Source of the DNA: Halalkalibacillus sediminis
GTDB lineage: Bacteria; Bacillota; Bacilli; Bacillales; Alkalibacillaceae
Direction: 5' to 3'
Assembly (NCBI RefSeq): GCF_002844535.1
Contig: NZ_PJNH01000001.1
Location: forward strand, 496,001 to 560,000
DNA length: 64,000 nt
Both the position numbers and the translations under genes were made by a program. Of the stretch, positions 56,732-64,000 are shown piece by piece; position 1 is the stretch's first letter; the number at the start of each line of letters is the position of its first letter. The notes beneath the pieces were generated by a model. That model saw only the letters and a program-made list of their open reading frames with translations. It ran no database searches and had not been told where the DNA came from.

Positions 56732-56828
56732 TGGCGGGACTGTGTGGGAATCGAACCCACCGGAGACGTCACGCGCCTCCCAAACGGTTTTGAAGACCGA
56801 GACATGCACCAGCGATGCAACCAGCCCC
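56732..56828 (-). tRNA. selC: tRNA-Sec (anticodon UCA)
   Basis: A 97-nt tRNA on the minus strand with encoded CCA. The acceptor GGGGCTG/CAGTCCC pairs with one G-U. The anticodon arm is CGGT-CTTCAAA-ACCG, with UCA as anticodon. The long variable arm GGAGGCG/CGTCTCC has 7 bp. The T arm is GTGGG-TTCGATT-CCCAC. The UCA anticodon and long variable arm are diagnostic of selenocysteine tRNA. It is the decoding tRNA for the TGA codons in selD and the Rdx-like gene of this window. Confidence 0.95.
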
Positions 56829-56842
56829 ATAGGACACTAACA

Positions 56843-56871
56843 ATTATAAATTGGATGACGTCGGAACTCAA
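56843..56871 (-). promoter_or_regulatory. Promoter of tRNA-Sec
   Basis: Minus-strand TTGAGT (56871-56866), 17 bp, TATAAT (56848-56843), ending 14 bp before the tRNA 5' end. Confidence 0.8.
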
Positions 56872-56897
56872 GTGTCGAATTAAGTAATAAATTAGTT

Positions 56898-56927
56898 TTG
56901 GACTTTTGACTAATTTTTGGATAAAAT
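56898..56927 (+). promoter_or_regulatory. Possible promoter of the PAS kinase gene
   Basis: TTGGAC (56898-56903), 18 bp, TAAAAT (56922-56927), divergent from the tRNA-Sec promoter. The gene starts about 75 bp downstream. Confidence 0.4.
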
Positions 56928-57001
56928 AGAAATTGTGATAATTCACAAAATTTTAACATAGTTTATAGTAATAATATTTTTATCGGGAGGATTCGCACTT
57001 A

Positions 57002-58084
57002 ATGGGAAATAAAACTGCTTTTATTGATGAGGAACGTTTTTTGGCGAAAGATAAGTATTCACGCTTGTTGTATGCTGCCTGTCAGTGGATAGATACCCAA
57101 TCCAAACAAGTGATTACCGTCCTAAACGAAGATTTAAAGATTGTTTATATTTCGTCCTCGACATACCAGGTATTTGGGTATGATGCTTCGAATTTCCTGC
57201 ATAAAAGTGTCTTAGATTTTATTCCCAGCGAAGAACATCAACTAATTTTTGAACATATGAAAAGATTAAATTATGACAGTCGATCTCTCGAGCATAAGGT
57301 GATTCGTAAGGATGGTCGAATTATCACAGTCCAGTCATCCTCAGGTATTATCATTGATTCAAATACAAATGAAAACTATTATATATCTCTCACCCAAGAT
57401 ATCACTGATCAGAAAAAGGCACAGGAACTATTGATCAGTTCTGAAAAACTAACCTCAGCAGGACAATTAGCTGCAGGAGTTGCCCATGAGATTCGAAATC
57501 CTTTAACTTCACTGAAAGGTTTTCTACAATTACTAGAGACAGGAATCGAGGGAAAAGAGGCATATTTGAAAATAATGAAAGATGAAATTGAAAAAATTGA
57601 AACAATTTCTTCTGAATTATTATATATCGCAAGACCTTCACACTTGAAATTTGAAGATGAAAATATGGTTGCTATTTTAAATGATATTTGTCTATTGATG
57701 CGCTCTCAAGCAAGAATGAATGATATACAAATTGAGTTCGAACCACTAGACGATCAGATAAAATTTCGATGCGATCGTTCACAAATAAAACAGGTTTTTA
57801 TTAATCTGATCAAAAATGCTATTGAAGCTACTGAGGAAAGTGGAACAATAGCAGTTAATATTGTACAATCAAACCCATTAATAGTTGATGTCGTGGATGA
57901 GGGTCCTGGTGTCCCAAATGAAATGAAAGAAAAATTGGGAGAGCCATTTTTTACTACAAAGAAGAATGGTAGTGGACTTGGATTAATGGTTACAAAGCAA
58001 ATATTAAGTAATCACGACGCCACAATTAAAATACTAGACAACGAAGATAAAGGGAGTACTTTCCGAGTGACATTCCCTAGCTAG
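57002..58084 (+). CDS. PAS-domain sensor histidine kinase (sporulation-kinase-like)
   Basis: The 360-residue soluble kinase has one PAS domain (residues 35-135), HisKA with H162 in AAGVAHEIRNPLTSLKGFLQLL, and an HATPase domain with NLIKNAIEA, DEGPGV and GSGLGLMV. The phosphoacceptor region resembles the KinA-KinE group, which feeds phosphate to Spo0F, so a sporulation role is likely. No response regulator is adjacent. The selB start lies 15 bases after its stop, so it may be transcribed together with selB. GGGAGGA precedes the ATG at a long spacing. Confidence 0.85.
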   Translation: MGNKTAFIDEERFLAKDKYSRLLYAACQWIDTQSKQVITVLNEDLKIVYISSSTYQVFGYDASNFLHKSVLDFIPSEEHQLIFEHMKRLNYDSRSLEHKVIRKDGRIITVQSSSGIIIDSNTNENYYISLTQDITDQKKAQELLISSEKLTSAGQLAAGVAHEIRNPLTSLKGFLQLLETGIEGKEAYLKIMKDEIEKIETISSELLYIARPSHLKFEDENMVAILNDICLLMRSQARMNDIQIEFEPLDDQIKFRCDRSQIKQVFINLIKNAIEATEESGTIAVNIVQSNPLIVDVVDEGPGVPNEMKEKLGEPFFTTKKNGSGLGLMVTKQILSNHDATIKILDNEDKGSTFRVTFPS

Positions 58085-58098
58085 GCAGGTGTTACATC

Positions 58099-59979
58099 AT
58101 GGACAAAAAATATTATACGATCGGTATGGCAGGACACATAGATCATGGTAAAACAGAATTAACAAAAGCATTGACTGGAATTGATACGGACCGATTGAAA
58201 GAAGAGAAGGAACGCAAAATATCAATTGAGTTAGGTTATGCACCATTAGTCGATAATGATGAATACTCAATTTCAATCATCGACGTCCCTGGGCATGAAA
58301 AATTCATACGTCAAATGATTGCAGGAGTAGCTGGAATTGATATAACCATACTTGTGATTGCTGGTGATGAAGGGGTCATGCCGCAAACAATCGAACATCT
58401 TGAGATTTTGACACATTTGGAGATCAGTGAATGTATCATTGTTACCACTAAGATGGACAAAGTTGAAGCGGAAATGAAAGAACTGCTAAGAGAGGACATC
58501 AAGAGCAATACGAAAGACACTATTTTTGAAGACGCACCACTCTTTGAAGTTGATTCACTTTCAATGAGTGGTATTTTTGAGTTGAAAGAATATTTACTAT
58601 CTAAAATCAATGAATTGCCGACTAAATCTGCAAACGGTGTATTCCGTTTACCGATCGACCAAGTATTTCAAGTTCACGGGGTGGGTACGGTCGTTCGAGG
58701 AACAGTTTTTGAAGGTACTGTATCGATGAATGATCAGTTGACTCTTTATCCTAGCCAAAAAAAGGTACAAGTCAGGAATATACAACAATTCAATCAATCC
58801 GTTGAACGTTCTTATGCAGGGAACCGAACGGCACTAGCTCTAAAAGGGGTTCAGGTAAAAGAAATTGAACGTGGTGATGTGTTAACTGATGTTGATAACC
58901 AAAGAGTTACGAACAGAATCGATGTAAAATTAAACAGTAGCCCACATTTAAAAAATGATATTAAACAAAGGGCGCCTATCAAGTTCCATACAGGTACAAG
59001 TGAAACGTACGGTAGAATCATATTTTTTGATAGGAATGTCCTTAATGAACCCAGAGAAACGCTTTACGCTCAAATTGAGCTAAACGAAGAAATTTATTGT
59101 TCCAGAGGGGACCGGTTCATTTTAAGAAGAGCGACTCCTGTGGAAACCATCGGTGGAGGAGAAATTGTTAATCCGACAGCTGAGAAACATCGGTTTGGTA
59201 AACAGACTTCTTTGCAGATTGAGGAGGAATCGAAGGCCACGCCTGAAGAAGTTCTTCTTCACGAACTACGAGAACAACCTGGCTCAGATATCAAAGCTTT
59301 AGAAGAAAAGTTAAGCTTACCTATTGATGAATTAAAATCTTTATTGGAGAAACTTCAAACCGACGGAAGCATAGTTGAGGTGAAGGAAAAATACTTCACT
59401 GTGAGCTGGATTGGTCAGAGAAAACAATATTTGCAACAACAATTAACGGAAGCGCATAAAATATACATGATGCGTCCGGGATTACCGAAGTCTGAAGTCG
59501 TTCAGCGCTTATCATTGACCAAGAATGCAAGTCTTGCAATCATAGATTACTTGTTAGATGAAAACTTTCTTAAAAGTGATGGTCAATATGTGGCCTTACC
59601 TAATTTCAAACCTGAAGTGCCAGAAGAATATGCTAAAAGGGTAGAAACAGGACTAGATCAGCTTAAAAAGGACGGCTTGAAGGTCGAATCAATTGATCGA
59701 TACTTTGCTCAAAAAGATGAGACGATTCGTACTGAAATTATTAAATACTTAATAAGAAACCAAGATCTAATAGAACTTGATAACAACTTGTATTTGCATA
59801 AAGATAATTATTTGCAAGCCATACAAGGTTTAAAAAATAATACAGATGAATCATTTGAAACCAGTGATGCTAAGGATTATTTGGGCGTTTCAAGAAAATA
59901 TCTGATTCCGTTATTAGACCGAATGGATGAAGAGGGATATACGAGAAGGGAAGAATCCAAGCGATATTGGTTGAAATAA
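58099..59979 (+). CDS. selB: Selenocysteine-specific elongation factor SelB
   Basis: SelB delivers Sec-tRNA to UGA codons marked by a SECIS hairpin. The 626-residue protein has an EF-Tu-like GTPase part with GHIDHGKT (residues 12-19), DVPGHEKF and TKMD, and domains II and III up to about residue 345. It ends with C-terminal winged-helix repeats that bind SECIS RNA (for example TRREESKRYWL at the end). Its presence with tRNA-Sec, selA and selD makes a full decoding system. Confidence 0.96.
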   Translation: MDKKYYTIGMAGHIDHGKTELTKALTGIDTDRLKEEKERKISIELGYAPLVDNDEYSISIIDVPGHEKFIRQMIAGVAGIDITILVIAGDEGVMPQTIEHLEILTHLEISECIIVTTKMDKVEAEMKELLREDIKSNTKDTIFEDAPLFEVDSLSMSGIFELKEYLLSKINELPTKSANGVFRLPIDQVFQVHGVGTVVRGTVFEGTVSMNDQLTLYPSQKKVQVRNIQQFNQSVERSYAGNRTALALKGVQVKEIERGDVLTDVDNQRVTNRIDVKLNSSPHLKNDIKQRAPIKFHTGTSETYGRIIFFDRNVLNEPRETLYAQIELNEEIYCSRGDRFILRRATPVETIGGGEIVNPTAEKHRFGKQTSLQIEEESKATPEEVLLHELREQPGSDIKALEEKLSLPIDELKSLLEKLQTDGSIVEVKEKYFTVSWIGQRKQYLQQQLTEAHKIYMMRPGLPKSEVVQRLSLTKNASLAIIDYLLDENFLKSDGQYVALPNFKPEVPEEYAKRVETGLDQLKKDGLKVESIDRYFAQKDETIRTEIIKYLIRNQDLIELDNNLYLHKDNYLQAIQGLKNNTDESFETSDAKDYLGVSRKYLIPLLDRMDEEGYTRREESKRYWLK

Positions 59980-60031
59980 GAAAGCTAGAAAAAGCCATGG
60001 AGGATAAAATGCACTTTGGCTGCAAGCTTTC
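59980..60031 (+). other. Nested hairpin after selB
   Basis: GAAAGCT/AGCTTTC (59980-59986, 60025-60031) encloses AGCCA/TGGCT. It has no clear T run, so termination is uncertain. Confidence 0.45.
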
Positions 60032-60050
60032 TTCATGAATTTTGACAAAA

Positions 60051-60104
60051 ACAAAACTGAGCCTTGAACGGAATACTATTAACCAGTTCAAAGCTCAGTT
60101 TTTA
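60051..60104. terminator. Bidirectional terminator between selB and selD
   Basis: Stem AAAACTGAGC/GCTCAGTTTT (60053-60062, 60093-60102) plus TTGAAC/GTTCAA (60064-60069, 60086-60091), flanked by As and Ts on both sides. Confidence 0.88.
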
Positions 60105-60135
60105 TAATTTAGATATCAAAATAGACGAATTGAGC

Positions 60136-61194
60136 CTATTTTATGTTTAAAGCATGGGATTTCCTATCTTCTACTTGTCCTATTATCGAAGCTTGGTAAC
60201 CCTTAACAGATTCAAATTCTTTGATGTACTCAGCAGCTTGATCGTGAGGCATTGATAGTAACAATCCTCCTGAAGTTATAGCATCAGAAAGTAATAATTG
60301 ATCTTCTTCAGTAAGTGAATCTTCAAAGTTCACTTTAGACTCGATCCACTTGAGGTTTTCTTTAGTTCCTCCTGGGACCGCGCCTTGTGCTAATAAATCT
60401 CTAGTGCCTTTTATGACAGGAACATCTTTTGAATGGATAGTTAATGTTTGATTACTACCTTCAGCGATCTCAAGAGCATGTCCGAGTAATCCGAAACCAG
60501 TCACATCTGTAACTGCGTGGACTGGATACTTTTTGAAAAGTTCAGCAGCTCGTTTATTAAGCTGTAGCATCCAATCAATTGCTTCTTGGGCCGTTTCTTC
60601 TCTTGCTAAACCTTTCTTGATGGCCGTCGTGATGATGCCAATGCCAATCGGTTTGGTTAGGACTAAGGCATCTCCAGTTTTAGCCCCTTGATTCGTGTAA
60701 ATGCGATCAGGGTGAGCGACACCTGTTACTGATAAACCGAATTTAGGTTCATCGTCGTCAATCGAATGTCCGCCAATAGTTGAACCGCCTGACTCGTGAA
60801 TTTTGTCTTCGGCTCCTTGAAGGATCTGCGATAAAATATCCGCGCCGTATTTCTTTACAGAGAATCCGACAATATTTAAAGCAGTCTTCACTTCAGCACC
60901 CATGGCATATATATCACTGACAGCATTAGAAGCGGCTATCTGACCAAAAAGGTAAGGGTCATCGACAATCGGCGTGAAGTAATCGACACTTTGAACCAAT
61001 GCGATGTCATCTGTCAGTTGATAAACTCCAGCGTCATCTGAGGTATTCTGACTAAAAAGTACTTGTTCGTCTCTTTCATGTGTTTGTACTTGACTCAAAA
61101 CTTGAGTCAGTTCGCTTGCAGCGAGTTTGCATCCTCAACCAGCTTTCGATGAAAGGGATGTCAATCGTATGATTTCATCTTTATCTCTATTCAA
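60136..61194 (-). CDS. selD: Selenide, water dikinase SelD, itself a selenoprotein (in-frame TGA)
   Basis: SelD makes selenophosphate, the selenium donor for SelA. The open frame without readthrough begins only at 61098, but the frame continues upstream through a TGA at 61135-61137 to TTG 61194. That start has a strong ribosome site, AAGGAGGTGA. The upstream part reads SLSSKAGUGCKLAASELTQ, the catalytic loop of SelD with Sec in place of the usual cysteine (codon 20). Without it the enzyme would lack its active-site loop. The rest has GGHSIDDDEPKFGLSVTG and VTDVTGFGLLGHALE. Full length is 352 residues. Convergent with selB. Confidence 0.93.
61091..61124 (-). promoter_or_regulatory. Candidate SECIS hairpins of selD
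   Basis: Downstream of the TGA on the minus strand, hairpin 1 is TCGCT-GCA-AGCGA (61124-61112), with its loop starting 16 nt after UGA. Hairpin 2 is TGACTCAA-GTT-TTGAGTCA (61109-61091), with its loop 34 nt after. Both loops start with G, as bacterial SECIS rules require. I cannot tell which one SelB binds. Confidence 0.65.
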
Positions 61195-61221
61195 AGGTGT
61201 CACCTCCTTATGTCTAATTTC

Positions 61222-61227
61222 ATTATA
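61222..61227 (-). promoter_or_regulatory. -10 element of selD
   Basis: A perfect TATAAT on the minus strand about 28 bp before the TTG start. The -35 is weak. Confidence 0.5.
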
Positions 61228-61287
61228 CCGAACAATCGAATAACATGAAATGACTGAAAATAGTTGAAATTTGACAAACTATTTAAT

Positions 61288-61299
61288 ACTCTAAAGAGT
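61288..61299. promoter_or_regulatory. Short palindrome before the SelW-like gene
   Basis: ACTCT-AA-AGAGT lies 25 bp upstream of the start, next to a TTGACA (61271-61276). It could be an operator, but no regulator can be named. Confidence 0.3.
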
Positions 61300-61323
61300 G
61301 TAAACACATAAGGGGGTAATTTT

Positions 61324-61557
61324 ATGAGTTATAAAGTTTCTGTCGAGTTTTGCATGCAGTGAAACTACGCACCAAAAGCTGCGAGTTTCGCAGATGAGTT
61401 ATTTTCACATTTTCGCCATGACATCACTGAAATGACATTGGTTCCTTCAGGTGGAGGAGCGTTTGAAGTGATCGTCAACGGAGATAAGCTATATTCTAAA
61501 AAGGATACTGGAGTATTCCCAGAATCAGAAGATATCATCAAAAAAATGGAATCTTAA
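61324..61557 (+). CDS. Rdx-family (SelW/SelT/SelH-like) selenoprotein with CMQU motif
   Basis: The frame from ATG 61324 to TAA 61557 is open except for one TGA at 61360-61362. Read as Sec, it gives a 77-residue protein with VEFCMQUNYAPKA near the start, a CxxU redox motif (C10, U13). The C-terminal pattern is LVPSGGGAFEVIVNG...KKDTGVFPE, typical of the Rdx family of thioredoxin-like oxidoreductases. AAGGGGG precedes the ATG. A perfect hairpin follows the TGA at SECIS distance. Conventional gene finding would miss it. It lies between selD and selA, all in one locus. Confidence 0.92.
61379..61393 (+). promoter_or_regulatory. Candidate SECIS hairpin of the SelW-like gene
   Basis: CTGCGA-GTT-TCGCAG, a perfect 6-bp stem with a 3-nt loop starting with G. 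The loop begins 23 nt after the UGA, inside the 16-37 nt window described for bacterial SECIS. Confidence 0.8.
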
Positions 61558-61560
61558 TTT

Positions 61561-61589
61561 AAAAAGGCGTGCATGGAGACATGCGCGCC
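61561..61589 (-). terminator. Hairpin with a minus-strand T run between the SelW-like gene and selA
   Basis: Ten-base-pair stem GGCGTGCATG/CATGCGCGCC (61566-61575, 61580-61589) with one G-U. The plus strand has no T run after it, but the minus strand reads into TTTTT. It therefore looks like a terminator for leftward transcription or a plus-strand stabilising hairpin. Confidence 0.6.
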
Positions 61590-61653
61590 ATAATAATGAT
61601 TGATTCATTTTCTAGATGGTGTTCAATCCTATCATTTTCCATGAGGTGAAATC

Positions 61654-63060
61654 ATGAGTCGTGAATCTTTAAGAAAAATTCCACCCGTTCATCAAATTCT
61701 CTCTTCAAAAAAATTGACAACTTTTGCCCAGGATCAACACTTACCTCAGCAATTATTGAAGTCCTCTGTTCAAAAAGTAGTTGACGAGTTACGCCAAGAA
61801 CTAATCAAAAAAACTGGTGATGAATTGAATACTGATGATTTCGAGAGCTTAATCACAGATCGTGTGATTGTAAAAGTGAATGATTACTTTTCTCCAAATC
61901 TTAAAAGAGTAATCAATGCCACTGGGACGGTTTTACATACGAATTTAGGTCGAGCACGGCTTGCAGAGCAGGCAGTCTCACGTGTTACAGATGTCGCTCG
62001 CAACTATAGTACTCTCGAATATGATCAGTCGAGAGGGAAGCGAGGTTCCAGACATCGTCTTGTTGAGGATTATATTTGTGAATTGACTGGTGCTGAAGCA
62101 GCGATCGTCGTGAATAACAACGCTGCTAGTGTATATATGGTTTTATCAGCTTTTTCAAAAGGGTATGAAGCAATCGTATCTAGAGGAGAATTAGTAGAGA
62201 TTGGTGGAAGTTTCAGAGTTTCATCGATCATGGAAGAGAGCGGCACAAGTTTAAGAGAAGTAGGTACAACAAATAAAACGCACCTTTCTGATTATGAGCA
62301 AGCAATCAGTGATAAGACGAAGATGTTAATGAAAGTCCATACAAGTAATTTTCACATGATAGGTTTCACAGAAGAAGTCGATCGAAAAGAATTGTCTGCC
62401 TTAGCCAAACGTGAAGGAATTCTATATTTTGAAGACCTCGGTAGTGGTATGCTTTATGACCTAACTTCTTGCGGCATTGGTAGTGAACCATTAGTAAAAG
62501 AAGTAGCGGAGCATGCGGATCTTGTTTCGTTTAGTGCTGATAAACTTCTGGGAGGTCCACAAGCGGGGATCATTGCAGGAAAAAAGCACCTTATTGATCA
62601 ATTGAAAAAACACCAGTTAGCTCGTGTACTCCGGATTGATAAGATGAGTTATGCAGCCTTAGAAGAGACACTTAAATTAACATTAAAAGACAGTGAAACA
62701 TCTAAAAAAGAGATTCCGACATTGCGTGATATTTTGCAGACTCAAGCACAAATCAAGAATCGTGTGGAAATATTCTTAAATGATCTACCATCTAGTACAG
62801 ATATGGAGGTAACTCCGGTTGAACTTCAGTCGCAAGTAGGTGGAGGGACTTTGCCAGAAGTTGTCCTTGATTCTTACGGTGTATCTTTACGTGTGAAGAA
62901 TAAGATTGCAGAAAAATTGGCAACTGAATTGCGTAGTGCGCATATACCCATTGTTTCACGTATTGATCACGAATCTGTCTTGCTGGACTTTCGTACAATT
63001 GATATTTCGGAAGAAAGAGATTTGAAACAAGCTATAAAAACAATAATGGAAACCTTATAA
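61654..63060 (+). CDS. selA: L-seryl-tRNA(Sec) selenium transferase SelA
   Basis: SelA converts seryl-tRNA-Sec to selenocysteinyl-tRNA-Sec with selenophosphate. The 468-residue PLP enzyme has INATGTVLHTNLGRA near residue 90, VNNNAASV and EDLGSGM. The PLP lysine is in FSADKLLGGPQAG at about residue 297. GAGGTG precedes the ATG. It follows the SelW-like gene by about 97 bp and is probably in the same transcript. Confidence 0.97.
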   Translation: MSRESLRKIPPVHQILSSKKLTTFAQDQHLPQQLLKSSVQKVVDELRQELIKKTGDELNTDDFESLITDRVIVKVNDYFSPNLKRVINATGTVLHTNLGRARLAEQAVSRVTDVARNYSTLEYDQSRGKRGSRHRLVEDYICELTGAEAAIVVNNNAASVYMVLSAFSKGYEAIVSRGELVEIGGSFRVSSIMEESGTSLREVGTTNKTHLSDYEQAISDKTKMLMKVHTSNFHMIGFTEEVDRKELSALAKREGILYFEDLGSGMLYDLTSCGIGSEPLVKEVAEHADLVSFSADKLLGGPQAGIIAGKKHLIDQLKKHQLARVLRIDKMSYAALEETLKLTLKDSETSKKEIPTLRDILQTQAQIKNRVEIFLNDLPSSTDMEVTPVELQSQVGGGTLPEVVLDSYGVSLRVKNKIAEKLATELRSAHIPIVSRIDHESVLLDFRTIDISEERDLKQAIKTIMETL

Positions 63061-63210
63061 ATAGATTTCATGGCAAAAAGTCGTTCAATCGTTTTACTTA
63101 TAAGGCTTTTTCATATAAAATATATAAGGGCAGAAAATAGTATATGTTTCTGTATAAACCGACAATTTGAAGAAACATAAACGTACATATTCCATGAGGG
63201 GGTAAATCTA

Positions 63211-64000
63211 ATGACAGCTAAAAATGCTTTTAACGCCAAGAAACAGTTTGAGCAAAATGGCAAAACGTACAATTATTATCACCTGAAAGCATTAGAAGAG
63301 CAGGGAATCGGTAAAATTTCTCGTTTACCTTATTCTATCCGTGTGCTTTTAGAATCAGTCTTACGTCAACATGACGGACATGTCATCAAAGATGAACACA
63401 TTGAAAAATTAGCGAAGTGGGGCCAAGGGGATAGCACTGACGTTCCTTTCAAACCTTCAAGAGTAATCTTACAAGACTTCACAGGGGTTCCAGCAGTAGT
63501 AGACTTAGCTTCTTTAAGAAAAGCTATGGTTGATATGGGCGGTACTCCAGAATCTATTAATCCAGAAGTACCTGTAGACTTGGTTATCGACCACTCTGTA
63601 CAGGTAGATAAATATGGTACTCCTGATGCTTTACGTCTAAACATGGAAATGGAATTCGAACGTAATAAAGAGCGTTATGAATTTCTACATTGGGCACAAA
63701 AAGCGTTCAATAACTACCAAGCGGTTCCACCTGCAACAGGTATCGTTCACCAGGTAAACTTAGAGTACCTAGCGAACGTGGTACATGCAGTTGAAAACGA
63801 CGAAGGCACTTACGATGCTTTCCCAGATACTCTAGTTGGTACTGACTCTCATACGACCATGATCAACGGTCTTGGTGTACTTGGTTGGGGTGTTGGTGGT
63901 ATCGAAGCTGAAGCAGGTATGCTAGGTCAGCCTTCTTACTTCCCAGCTCCAGAAGTTATCGGTGTCAAATTAGTAGGTAGCTTCCCAGAAGCGACAACAG
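63211..64000 (+). CDS. acnA: Aconitate hydratase, N-terminal part
   Basis: The first 263 codons of aconitase (CitB in B. subtilis) lie before the window end. It has the [18 protein letters not shown]-like start, [31 protein letters not shown] and [29 protein letters not shown]. The enzyme interconverts citrate and isocitrate and, in its apo-form, can bind mRNA. GAGGGGG precedes ATG 63211. The 150-bp gap before it is AT-rich. A possible CcpC half-dyad, ATAA-N7-TCAT, lies near 63101, but I hold it weakly. Confidence 0.97.
   Translation, partial: MTAKNAFNAKKQFEQNGKTYNYYHLKALEEQGIGKISRLPYSIRVLLESVLRQHDGHVIKDEHIEKLAKWGQGDSTDVPFKPSRVILQDFTGVPAVVDLASLRKAMVDMGGTPESINPEVPVDLVIDHSVQVDKYGTPDALRLNMEMEFERNKERYEFLHWAQKAFNNYQAVPPATGIVHQVNLEYLANVVHAVENDEGTYDAFPDTLVGTDSHTTMINGLGVLGWGVGGIEAEAGMLGQPSYFPAPEVIGVKLVGSFPEATT

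Noticed and set aside
60136-61098. SelD as a complete 320-residue protein starting at 61098
   Set aside because: It would lack the catalytic loop and has no ribosome site. The upstream frame with one TGA encodes the missing loop and a proper start.
63366-63644. 92-codon frame opposite aconitase
   Set aside because: It is fully inside a highly conserved coding region on the other strand and has no ribosome site.

Overview
The window is about 64 kb of a low-GC, endospore-forming Firmicute of the family Bacillaceae. Gene content and order follow the ribF-rpsO-pnp to tkt-ccdA part of the Bacillus subtilis chromosome very closely. Sporulation genes (dpaA/dpaB, spoIIIE, spoVS, cotE, sirA) are intact. 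Several proteins carry acidic, Asp/Glu/Ser-rich linkers, which would fit a moderately halophilic or marine genus, but I cannot name the species from sequence alone.

Layout. 1-9.5 kb: riboflavin/ribosome/RNA decay genes, then the dipicolinate-lysine operon dpaA-dpaB-asd-dapG-dapA. 9.6-18 kb: tepA, ylzJ, spoIIIE and a nucleoside ABC importer (nupNOPQ-like). 18-26.9 kb: EF-P modification genes ymfF-ymfH-ymfI, ymfJ, ymfK, rodZ, pgsA, cinA, recA. 27-38.8 kb: rny, ymdB, spoVS, miaB, ricA, cotE, mutS, mutL, miaA, hfq. 38.9-43.3 kb: hflX, ynbB, glnR, glnA. 43.3-46.4 kb: an accessory stretch starting with a duplicated glnA 3' end, then two unknown genes, a DnaJ-like gene and a LexA-controlled UvrX-type polymerase. 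46.4-50.5 kb: lexA, ynzC, tkt, sirA, yneF. 50.6-56.3 kb: a thiol-redox/cytochrome c region with two CcdA paralogues, CcdC, an orphan MnhB, a ResA-like thioredoxin and a two-component system. 56.3-63.1 kb: a selenocysteine locus. 63.2 kb to the end: the start of aconitase.

The most notable region is the selenocysteine locus. It holds tRNA-Sec (UCA anticodon), selB, selD and selA, plus two selenoprotein genes that ordinary gene calling misses or truncates. selD runs through an in-frame TGA in a GUGCK motif. A 77-codon Rdx/SelW-like gene carries a CMQU redox motif. Both TGAs are followed by hairpins with the spacing and loop guanine expected of bacterial SECIS elements. The locus is therefore a self-contained Sec-decoding set inserted between two housekeeping genes.

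The second notable structure is the repeated glnA tail. The last 19 codons plus terminator occur twice, 259 bp apart, with only synonymous differences in the coding part. This is the pattern left by site-specific integration into a gene's 3' end, and it marks the glnA-lexA interval as an insertion hotspot.

Regulatory sites that can be read directly include sigma-H, sigma-E and sigma-K type promoters at spoVS, cotE and dpaA, a GlnR/TnrA operator pair at glnR, LexA boxes at recA, lexA and the uvrX-like gene, and many intrinsic terminators that define transcription units.
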